From: Acidimicrobiia bacterium UBA4744
Lineage (GTDB): Bacteria; Actinomycetota; Acidimicrobiia; Spongiisociales; UBA4744
DNA length: 5,082 bases
Assembly: GCA_002403855.1 (NCBI GenBank)
Contig: DHIO01000048.1
Span: 131,722-136,803 of the forward strand
Reading direction: 5' to 3'
A program made the translations under genes and the position numbers. Shown one piece after another: positions 1 to 3,970 of this stretch. Below the pieces are notes generated by a model. The model was not told the DNA's origin and made no database searches. It was given only the letters and a program-made list of their open reading frames with translations. The first letter of the stretch is position 1. Each line of letters starts with the position of its first letter.

Positions 1-180
1 GAAACCGAGGATTCGTTCATCGCTCACCTGGTCGTGGCTACGAATGCCGGTCAGATCAAGACCGGAGCACCGGCCCGGGCGGAGAGGACTGCCAAGTACA
101 ACCAGCTGCTTCGGATCGAAGAGTATCTCGGCGATCAGGCTCGATATGCGGGATGGGACGCGATCGGCCGGCGCTCGTGA
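1..180 (+). CDS. eno: Enolase, C-terminal fragment (5' end outside window)
   Basis: The reading frame is open from base 1 and ends at TGA 178-180, giving the last 59 residues of enolase, the glycolytic 2-phosphoglycerate dehydratase of the cytoplasm. The fragment begins ETEDSFIAHLVVAT and continues GQIKTGAPARAERTAKYNQLLRIEEYLG, the highly conserved C-terminal part of the family. The lysine of GQIKTG (residue 20 of the fragment) corresponds to the conserved substrate-contacting active-site lysine of enolases. A small oddity is His at fragment residue 9, where I recall Asp (IADL) in most homologues. After the conserved core there is a short tail ending GRRS. The 3' end overlaps the next gene, which fits the eno-ftsB order common in Actinobacteria. 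Identification is from recognised motifs; the catalytic barrel lies outside the window. Confidence 0.96.
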   Translation, partial: ETEDSFIAHLVVATNAGQIKTGAPARAERTAKYNQLLRIEEYLGDQARYAGWDAIGRRS

Positions 181-572
181 TACGCCCGGCCGGCAGGACG
201 AGGACCGTCTCGATCGTCACTCTCCTCCTGCTGGTGGCTGTGGCGGTGGTGTTCTCCAACGTCTTTCCGTTTCGGCAGATCCTCGCTCAGCAGCAGCTCG
301 TCGAGCAGAAGGAGCAGACCCTGGCCGTGTTGGAAGAGGAGAACGCCCGTCTGGCAGCCGCGGCCGACTACCTTCGAACCGATCAGGGGGTCGAGAAGAT
401 CGCCCGCCAGGATTTCGGCTATGTGAGGCCGGGAGAAGTTGCCTACGTCGTCGTGGCGCCGTCCGGCGAGTCGAATCCCGAGCCTCCGACCCCGGACCTG
501 GTCGAGGAGCTGGACCGAAGCTGGTGGCAAGACATCTGGGACTTCTTGACCGGTCGCGACTTGCTCGGCTAG
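153..572 (+). CDS. FtsB/DivIC-family septum formation initiator protein
   Basis: A 139-residue bitopic membrane protein of the septum-formation-initiator family. By family knowledge it joins the FtsL/FtsQ-type subcomplex of the divisome. A short basic N-terminus (RPAGRTR) precedes one membrane segment at about residues 20-38. A coiled coil rich in Gln, Glu and Leu follows at about 44-75, then the family signature IARQDFGYVRPGEVAYVV at 83-100. A Pro-rich linker (109-114) leads to a Trp-rich tail (SWWQDIWDFLTG, 123-134). The order after enolase supports the call. The start is uncertain: ATG 153 overlaps eno by 28 bases with no good ribosome-binding site. An in-frame GTG at 177 would form a GTGA overlap with the eno stop, typical of translational coupling, and give 131 residues with the membrane segment intact. 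No key part is missing. Confidence 0.92.
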   Translation: MGRDRPALVIRPAGRTRTVSIVTLLLLVAVAVVFSNVFPFRQILAQQQLVEQKEQTLAVLEEENARLAAAADYLRTDQGVEKIARQDFGYVRPGEVAYVVVAPSGESNPEPPTPDLVEELDRSWWQDIWDFLTGRDLLG

Positions 573-582
573 CAGACTCCTG

Positions 583-1107
583 ATGGACGACCAGGAAGTG
601 GCGGCGGTCCAGCTGGAGCGGCCGCTCCGCGCCGCCGTCGAGGTGGTGGCACGGTGCCCTCTGGGGTTGCCGGTGGTGGTCGCCGTCCCGCCGATCCTCG
701 ACGACGGCACTCCGTTCCCGACTCGCTACTGGCTGACCTGTCCACTTGCCCGGATCCGGGTAGGTCGACTCGAGTCGGCCGGCGGGGTAAGGGCTATGGA
801 GCGGTGGGTGGAGTCCGCTCCGAGCGTCGAAGCTCGATTCCTGGCCGCCGCCGATCGGTACGCTGCCGAGCGAGATCTGCTCGTTCCGGAAGGTGCCCCT
901 TACCGGCCCTCCGGAGGTGTGGGGGGCACCGAGCGGGGCGTGAAGTGCCTTCACGCTCACTATGCGGACCATGTGGCGGGGCACGACAACCCGGTGGGCG
1001 AAATCGTGGCGCCGTGGGTCGAGCCGTTGAATTGCGCGGTGGCATGTGTGGCGGAGGACGAACGTGGAGGCGCCGTCCCGGATGGAGGATGGAGGGAACC
1101 GAAGTAG
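583..1107 (+). CDS. DUF501 domain protein
   Basis: A 174-residue soluble protein of the DUF501 family, whose function is not established. The signature blocks are visible: RCPLGLPVVV (24-33), DGTPFPTRYWLTCP (41-54), RLESAGGVR (62-70) and GVKCLHAHYADHVAGHDNPVG (119-139). Conserved Cys and His residues cluster in these blocks (C25, C53, C122, H124, H126), and a C-terminal NCAVAC pair lies at 150-155, so metal binding is conceivable but is inference. ATG 583 lies 10 bases after the ftsB-family stop with no clear Shine-Dalgarno, suggesting expression from the same transcript by coupling or readthrough. In many Actinobacteria this gene is followed by an exopolyphosphatase (ppx); here a convergent gene follows after 15 bp. 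Confidence 0.92.
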   Translation: MDDQEVAAVQLERPLRAAVEVVARCPLGLPVVVAVPPILDDGTPFPTRYWLTCPLARIRVGRLESAGGVRAMERWVESAPSVEARFLAAADRYAAERDLLVPEGAPYRPSGGVGGTERGVKCLHAHYADHVAGHDNPVGEIVAPWVEPLNCAVACVAEDERGGAVPDGGWREPK

Positions 1108-1122
1108 CCCTCGGTGCGGCGC

Positions 1123-1632
1123 TCAGCTGCCAGCTGTCGGCTCGACCGGCGACTGGAAGGCGGCTCGAAGGTTGTCCCACGTGTCGGCGAGGTCTTCGGG
1201 GATGACCCGGGTGGCGCCGATGGTGGTCATGAAGTTGGCGTCGCCTTCCCAGCGCGGTACGAGGTGCAGGTGGAAGTGCCCGGGTACTCCGGCGCCGGCG
1301 ACGCGTCCCAGATTGGCGCCGAGGTTGAATCCGGCCGGAGACATGGCCCGCTCTATGGCCCGTTGCGCCACTGCGAGGGATTCCCACAGATCAGACCGTT
1401 CGGCGGCGCTCAGGCTGCCGGGTTCTCCCACGTGTCGGAGCGGGGCGATCATCACATGGCCGGTCGTGTAGGGGTAGCGATTGAGCGCGGTGAACGTCAT
1501 TTGTCCCCGGCTGACGATCAGCGACTCCTCGTCCGGTTGGTCCGGCAGGCGGCAGAACAGACAGTCATCGGAAACCGCCTCGCCGGCTCCCTTGATGTAG
1601 GTGCTGCGCCATCCGGCCCAGAGGTGGTCCAT
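1123..1632 (-). CDS. HIT-family nucleotide phosphorylase/hydrolase, Ap4A phosphorylase-like
   Basis: A 169-residue histidine-triad protein. The triad HFHLHLV (H119, H121, H123, followed by PRW) is intact, so a nucleotidyl-histidine mechanism is expected. A CxxC pair (C24, C27) precedes it, and NRYPYTTGHVMIAPLRHV (51-68) is the usual first strand block. The start MDHLWAGWRSTYIKG and the late block GDANFMTTIGATRVIP (130-145) closely match what I remember of the mycobacterial Ap4A phosphorylase Rv2613c, which converts Ap4A plus phosphate to ADP and ATP. Substrate specificity here is inferred from that resemblance. I chose ATG 1632 because MDHLW is the conserved N-terminus; an extension to GTG 1710 would add 26 residues unlike the family and run through an RNA-hairpin region. 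The gene meets the DUF501 gene tail to tail, leaving little space for a terminator. Confidence 0.93.
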   Translation of the reverse strand: MDHLWAGWRSTYIKGAGEAVSDDCLFCRLPDQPDEESLIVSRGQMTFTALNRYPYTTGHVMIAPLRHVGEPGSLSAAERSDLWESLAVAQRAIERAMSPAGFNLGANLGRVAGAGVPGHFHLHLVPRWEGDANFMTTIGATRVIPEDLADTWDNLRAAFQSPVEPTAGS

Positions 1633-1639
1633 GGGTGTG

Positions 1640-1645
1640 AGATTA
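1640..1645 (-). promoter_or_regulatory. Candidate -10 box (TAATCT) for a leaderless HIT mRNA
   Basis: On the minus strand TAATCT (TAnnnT type) ends 7 bases before the ATG at 1632. A start site 6-8 bases downstream would fall on or beside the A of the ATG, giving a leaderless message. No Shine-Dalgarno sequence is visible before this ATG, which fits. No convincing -35 hexamer is seen, and leaderless mRNAs are common in Actinobacteria. This is inference from spacing only. Confidence 0.33.
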
Positions 1646-1653
1646 CCGCCGCA

Positions 1654-1676
1654 GAGGCGAATTCCTCTATCGCCTC
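1654..1676. repeat. Small inverted repeat between divergent genes
   Basis: GAGGCGA (1654-1660) and TCGCCTC (1670-1676) form a perfect 7-bp inverted repeat with a 9-base spacer. It sits upstream of the candidate HIT -10 box in the divergent intergenic region, where a regulator site would be expected. A repeat of this size can arise by chance in GC-rich DNA, so the functional reading is weak. Confidence 0.3.
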
Positions 1677-1690
1677 CGCCCGGTTGGAGA

Positions 1691-1696
1691 GATAAT
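1691..1696 (+). promoter_or_regulatory. Candidate -10 box (GATAAT) for the leader ORF/membrane protein unit
   Basis: GATAAT is a one-mismatch match to the TATAAT consensus in otherwise GC-rich intergenic DNA, facing the + strand unit. No clear -35 hexamer lies at 16-18 bases. A start near 1702-1703 would place the downstream hairpin at the very 5' end of the mRNA and keep its inner 8 bp. If the true start is further upstream, the whole 15-bp stem is transcribed. Confidence 0.28.
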
Positions 1697-1738
1697 GAGT
1701 CCAGGTGCACAGGAGGAATTGAGGTGCGCCTGGATTCG
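1696..1738 (+). promoter_or_regulatory. Long RNA hairpin with Shine-Dalgarno in the loop and GTG start in the stem
   Basis: Bases 1696-1710 pair with 1724-1738 to give a 15-bp stem without mismatches if G-U pairs are allowed. The core CCAGGTGCAC (1701-1710) pairs with GTGCGCCTGG (1724-1733). The three wobbles (1706/1728, 1699/1735, 1696/1738) are G-U in the + strand RNA but would be A-C in the minus strand RNA, so the structure favours a + strand transcript. The 13-base loop is AGGAGGAATTGAG and carries a perfect AGGAGG at 1711-1716. The first paired bases of the 3' arm, 1724-1726, are a GTG at the ideal 7-base spacing. The arrangement would expose the ribosome-binding site while burying the start codon. 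A DNA operator for a dimeric regulator is an alternative reading of the same inverted repeat. Confidence 0.6.
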
Positions 1739-1840
1739 GTGCGGTTTGGCGGCTCTGCGGGCTCCTTCCTTTCTCACATCCTCGGTCGCTGGGTTTGGGC
1801 CATTCCGCGCGTGGTAGCAGCGAAGGAGGCGATGTCATGA
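1724..1840 (+). CDS. Proposed 38-aa leader ORF upstream of membrane protein
   Basis: GTG 1724 follows a perfect AGGAGG (1711-1716) by 7 bases and opens a frame of 38 codons ending at TGA 1838-1840. That stop overlaps the ATG of the next gene as ATGA. The peptide begins MRLDSVRFGG and ends AAKEAMS. It has a modestly hydrophobic, Trp-containing centre (SHILGRWVWAIP) and net positive charge. I recognise no family, and there is no run of one amino acid as in classical attenuator peptides. Third codon positions are about 70% G or C, compatible with coding but not decisive. The strong ribosome-binding site and the exact overlap are the main support. Its role may be to couple translation to the membrane protein rather than to make a functional peptide. 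It could also be fortuitous. Confidence 0.5.
   Translation: MRLDSVRFGGSAGSFLSHILGRWVWAIPRVVAAKEAMS
1762..1828 (+). promoter_or_regulatory. Possible sequestration of the membrane-protein ribosome-binding site
   Basis: CTCCTTC at 1762-1768, inside the leader ORF, is a perfect complement of GAAGGAG at 1822-1828, which contains most of the Shine-Dalgarno of the gene starting at 1837. Pairing would hide that site until ribosomes translate the leader ORF and open the duplex. This is inference from one 7-bp match across a 53-base loop; chance complementarity is quite possible. Confidence 0.3.
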
Positions 1841-2205
1841 CGCTGCTCGAGAAGCCGAAAGTAATCGATGTTCCGGAGGCGCCTCCTCGCCGAAGGTTCG
1901 AGTGGACGATCTGGGTCGTCTTGGCGTTCTTGATCGTGGCGGGGATCACTGCCGGCATTCTGTTGACGGCGGACGAAGGGGTCCCGGCCGACGAGGTGGG
2001 CGCGAGGCTGGCGCTCGACAACTATGCGGCTGCCAATCGCATCGCGGCGATCAACCAGGCCGCCGGGAGCGACCTGGCGCTGGAGCTGACCTCCCTCCGC
2101 GTGATGGGGGAGATGTTCCCCGGCCGGATGGAGATGCTGGAGATCTCGGCCCAACGAGCCGACCAGGCGCTGGCGTACAGCATCGAACGGTCTTTGGGCG
2201 GTTGA
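1837..2205 (+). CDS. Single-pass membrane protein of unknown function
   Basis: A 122-residue protein I do not recognise. A cytoplasmic-type N-terminus of about 22 residues, rich in Pro and Arg (PEAPPRRRFEW), precedes one hydrophobic segment at about 23-43 (WVVLAFLIVAGITAGILL). The remainder (44-122) is soluble, Ala- and Glu-rich and probably helical, with LALDNYAAANRIAAINQ at 58-74 and EMFPGRMEMLEI at 92-103. The positive-inside rule suggests an N-in orientation with the C-terminal domain outside. There is no lipobox, catalytic motif or cysteine. ATG 1837 was chosen because AAGGAGG (1823-1829) lies 7 bases upstream; an in-frame TTG at 1795 has no such support. The start overlaps the stop of the 38-codon leader ORF (ATGA). 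The next feature is a tRNA gene, so the protein has no informative partner here. Confidence 0.8.
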   Translation: MTLLEKPKVIDVPEAPPRRRFEWTIWVVLAFLIVAGITAGILLTADEGVPADEVGARLALDNYAAANRIAAINQAAGSDLALELTSLRVMGEMFPGRMEMLEISAQRADQALAYSIERSLGG

Positions 2206-2245
2206 GCGACTCGGCCGGACCGACTTCGAGGTCGCCGGGCTGCCC

Positions 2246-2273
2246 TTGCGGTTCATCTGGAGTCTCCTAAGGT
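2246..2273 (+). promoter_or_regulatory. Candidate promoter for tRNA-Leu
   Basis: TTGCGG (2246-2251) and TAAGGT (2268-2273) are separated by 16 bases and would start transcription near 2280, about 25 bases before the mature tRNA. Both hexamers match sigma-70-type consensus only partly. Position in the short gap before a single tRNA gene is the main argument. Confidence 0.35.
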
Positions 2274-2304
2274 TTCGGCCGGGAGCCTGCCTGGCTGATT
2301 CCTG

Positions 2305-2393
2305 GCCCGGGTGACGTAACTGGCAGCCGTGGCGGACTTAAAATCCGCTGCTCCACAAGGAGCGTGTGGGTTCGAATCCCACCCCGGGCACCA
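2305..2393 (+). tRNA. tRNA-Leu (anticodon UAA), CCA encoded
   Basis: A complete class II tRNA folds from the sequence. The acceptor stem is GCCCGGG (2305-2311) with CCCGGGC (2383-2389), discriminator A at 2390 and an encoded CCA at 2391-2393. The D stem is ACG/CGT, with GG in the loop. The anticodon stem is GCGGA/TCCGC (2332-2336 and 2344-2348) around the loop CTTAAAA, placing TAA at 2339-2341. A long variable arm with a CTCC/GGAG stem is typical of leucine tRNAs. The T arm is GTGGG-TTCGAAT-CCCAC. The tRNA decodes UUA (and UUG by wobble). It stands alone with no other tRNA nearby and no adjacent integrase. Confidence 0.98.
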
Positions 2394-2666
2394 AGTCAGT
2401 GGAGCTTTCCTGGTCGACCACACCGATGATCGCCGCCCAGGAACGAGCCGTCCCGTCTCCGCCAAGACCCTTCGGTGCAACACACACCGCGCTCCGCAAG
2501 CTCGACGTAGCCCGCCTGGAGCGGGTCGAGCATCTTCCACCGAAGAGCCACAAGGGGCGACGACGAAGATGGTCTGTTGCCGGGAGCATGACCTGAACCG
2601 CACTCCTTCGGGCTCCAAGAATGAGATCGCTCACGGCTCGCCGTTCGGTAGGTTTCGTAGCCACTC
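2394..2666. other. 273-bp region without a recognised gene; potential RNA folds
   Basis: No frame here resembles a known protein or has a convincing start. I see TGGTCGACCA, a perfect 10-bp palindrome at 2411-2420, and a hairpin at 2500-2531: GCTCGA/TCGAGC, a 5-base bulge, then CCCGC/GCGGG closing the loop CTGGA. This is nested in an 8-bp pairing of 2470-2477 (CTTCGGTG) with 2538-2545 (CACCGAAG). CATCTTC (2531-2537) can also pair with GAAGATG (2565-2571), which with the outer stem would make a pseudoknot-like arrangement. None matches tmRNA, RNase P, SRP or 6S RNA hallmarks that I know. Pairings of 7-8 bp are expected by chance in a region this size, so this may simply be spacer holding the GNAT promoter. 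Confidence 0.4.
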
Positions 2667-3224
2667 GTGAAGGCGGACAAGGTGTCGACTGAGGACAGCA
2701 AGGCTGCGGTGAGGAGTCGTCTGCTCACCGAGCGCCTGGTCATGCGCCCGCTGGAGCGGGCCGACCTGGACGAGTTGGTTGTCCTGCATGCGGATCCCAC
2801 CCTGGTGCGCTTCGTAGGCGACGGAACTCCGGCGACGAGGGCCGAGAGCGCCGAGTGGCTCGACCGTCACCTGGCCGAGTTGGCGCGATGCGGGTACGGC
2901 CTCATGGCCACCGAGTTGCGTGCCGACGGTGAGTTCGTCGGCCGTTGCGGCTACAAGGAATGGGTGATCGAAGGCGATCCGGCGCTGGAGATCGGCTGGA
3001 TGATCGCCCGCAAGCACCAGCGGGAGGGATATGCGACGGAGGCGGGCGGGGCCCTGCGGGACTACGCCTTCGAGAGCTTCGACCGCTCGTATCTCGTCTC
3101 GGTGATCCATCCCGAAAACGAAGCCTCTCTCCGGGTGGCTGAGAAACTCGGTGGGGAGCGATGGCTCGACTGGGTGACCCCCGGCGGCCAACCGGCGGTC
3201 GTATACCGGTATCTGCCGGCGTAG
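2667..3224 (+). CDS. GNAT-family N-acetyltransferase, RimJ/RimL type
   Basis: A 185-residue acetyl-CoA-dependent acetyltransferase of the RimJ/RimL (Acetyltransf_3) group. Its opening LLTERLVMRPLERADLDEL (19-37) is the usual first strand and helix of this group. The acetyl-CoA pyrophosphate loop is QREGYA (118-123, Q/RxxGxG/A motif) within WMIARKHQREGYATEAGGAL, and NEASLRVAEKLG (151-162) is the typical late helix. Members acetylate ribosomal protein N-termini, amino acids or antibiotics; the substrate here cannot be told. GTG 2667 has no nearby ribosome-binding site. The in-frame GTG at 2682 is preceded by AAGGCGG (2670-2676) at 5 bases and would give a 180-residue protein, so it may be the real start. 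The gene is a lone transcription unit between a tRNA and a convergent gene. Confidence 0.92.
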   Translation: MKADKVSTEDSKAAVRSRLLTERLVMRPLERADLDELVVLHADPTLVRFVGDGTPATRAESAEWLDRHLAELARCGYGLMATELRADGEFVGRCGYKEWVIEGDPALEIGWMIARKHQREGYATEAGGALRDYAFESFDRSYLVSVIHPENEASLRVAEKLGGERWLDWVTPGGQPAVVYRYLPA

Positions 3225-3371
3225 GGCACCGGCTCACGATGCCGACGGGCCAATCGGTGTTCAACAGCGGAACTTCGATGGAACGATCCCACCATAGGAC
3301 CCACAGCCAGCGAACCTCGACCGTTCCCATCGACCTTTGGCCGGCGACCGATACGTCCTCGCACCGGACAA
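3225..3371. other. Convergent intergenic gap with a bulged inverted repeat
   Basis: This 147-bp gap separates the stops of two convergent genes. CGATGGAACG (3276-3285) can pair with CGTTCCCATCG (3322-3332) with one bulged C across a 36-base loop. There is no U-tract on either strand, so it is not a typical intrinsic terminator. I see no gene here. Confidence 0.35.
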
Positions 3372-3743
3372 CTACCGGCGGATATCCATCTGCAGGCACT
3401 CGGTCACATTCATCGAGTCGGACGGCCATTGGCTGGTGGCAGGAAGCCGTTGCAGGGCATCGTCCTTGCCGACCACTCTCGGGGACACCAAGGCGACCTC
3501 GTCGCCGTCGACCCTGAGCGTCGCGGTCCCGGCGGCCATGATGTTCTTCACCCAATCCGAGTCCGAGCCGTAGTTCATGATGAAGATGAAGCCGTCGTCC
3601 ACGGGGTGGGCGTCGAGTGGTGTGTGATAGATCTTCCCCGACGATCTGCCCACGTGGGTGAGCACCGGCCGCACGCCTCGCTTGAGCTCCAGTTTGTTGA
3701 ATGAGCGTTTGTTGATTTGGGCGAGCCACTTCGGCAAAGGCAT
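3372..3743 (-). CDS. Nitroreductase-family deazaflavin (F420)-dependent oxidoreductase
   Basis: A 123-residue split-barrel protein of the Ddn/DUF385 family, which uses reduced coenzyme F420 for two-electron reductions. Family blocks seen are RPVLTHVGRSSGKIYHTPL (25-43), the strand GFIFIMNYGSDSDWVKNIMAAG (51-72), holding the conserved YGSDSDWV, and TLRVDGDEVALVSPRVV (75-91). The protein ends TECLQMDIRR. The reductant is inferred from the family, and the physiological substrate is unknown. ATG 3743 is favoured because GGGAGG (3750-3755) lies 6 bases upstream on the minus strand; the frame remains open further upstream but that stretch has no family resemblance. It is somewhat shorter than the roughly 140 residues I associate with many homologues, mainly at the N-terminus. 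It lies 227 bp downstream of the surface-protein gene on the same strand but appears to have its own promoter region. Confidence 0.92.
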   Translation of the reverse strand: MPLPKWLAQINKRSFNKLELKRGVRPVLTHVGRSSGKIYHTPLDAHPVDDGFIFIMNYGSDSDWVKNIMAAGTATLRVDGDEVALVSPRVVGKDDALQRLPATSQWPSDSMNVTECLQMDIRR

Positions 3744-3815
3744 CCCCGACCTCCCGCTCTCGAGCGCACCGTCCTTGACAATCGTACTCCTGCGGTGGGT
3801 ACCGGGCGGATGGGT

Positions 3816-3829
3816 GTCGACCGGTCGAC
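3816..3829. promoter_or_regulatory. Perfect 14-bp palindrome, possible operator
   Basis: GTCGACCGGTCGAC reads the same on both strands. It is centred about 38 bp upstream of a candidate -10 box (3781-3786, minus strand) of the oxidoreductase gene, a plausible position for a dimeric regulator. The binding protein is unknown, and CG-rich palindromes do occur by chance. Confidence 0.35.
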
Positions 3830-3926
3830 TGCCCAGGCCTGGCGAGGGCGCCGGCGGCGACGACGGTCGACGCTGTGAAGCTGCGGTTGTTGGTGGAGGC
3901 GATGTGAACCGTACCGCCGGAGAACC

Positions 3927-3946
3927 CTCACCGAGGAGCGGGTGAG
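3927..3946 (-). terminator. Weak stem-loop downstream of surface-protein gene
   Basis: CTCACC (3927-3932) and GGTGAG (3941-3946) form a 6-bp stem with an 8-base loop, about 25 bases after the stop of the minus-strand surface-protein gene. There is no U-tract after it on the minus strand, so termination here is doubtful. Confidence 0.22.
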
Positions 3947-3970
3947 AAGGTCGGAGGGGTCGACCGGGGT

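Larger units (their letters stand above)
3744..3970. other. 227-bp intergenic region upstream of the F420 oxidoreductase
   Basis: It lies between two minus-strand genes and contains no recognised gene. On the minus strand TACGAT (3781-3786) is a possible -10 box about 38 bases before the ATG at 3743, with no clear -35. A perfect palindrome lies just upstream at 3816-3829 and a weak stem-loop near 3927-3946. Confidence 0.4.

Noticed and set aside
1114..1695. Long + strand frame opposite the HIT gene
   Set aside because: It is an antisense shadow of a gene with an intact histidine triad; high GC content makes such frames long.
1633..1710. Extension of the HIT protein to GTG 1710
   Set aside because: The conserved N-terminus begins at MDHLW (1632), and the extension lacks a ribosome-binding site and covers the divergent promoter region.
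2407..2443. TTCCTGG/CCAGGAA inverted repeat after tRNA-Leu as a terminator
   Set aside because: The stem is 7 bp across a 23-base loop with no U-tract, so it is within chance expectation.
2253..2664. Minus-strand frames across the tRNA encoding peptides such as PGWDSNPHAPCGAADFKSA and VPGVGFEPTRSLWSSGF
   Set aside because: These are the familiar artefact peptides produced by translating tRNA-Leu genes; the tRNA folds perfectly and accounts for the sequence.
2305..2666. tRNA-Leu as an integration site of a mobile element
   Set aside because: No integrase and no repeat of the tRNA 3' end are visible in the window.
3225..3371. Minus-strand frame with LWWDRSIEVPLLNTDWPVGIVSR as a possible gene remnant
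   Set aside because: It lies in a long GC-driven frame overlapping two real genes, with no start signal or family resemblance.
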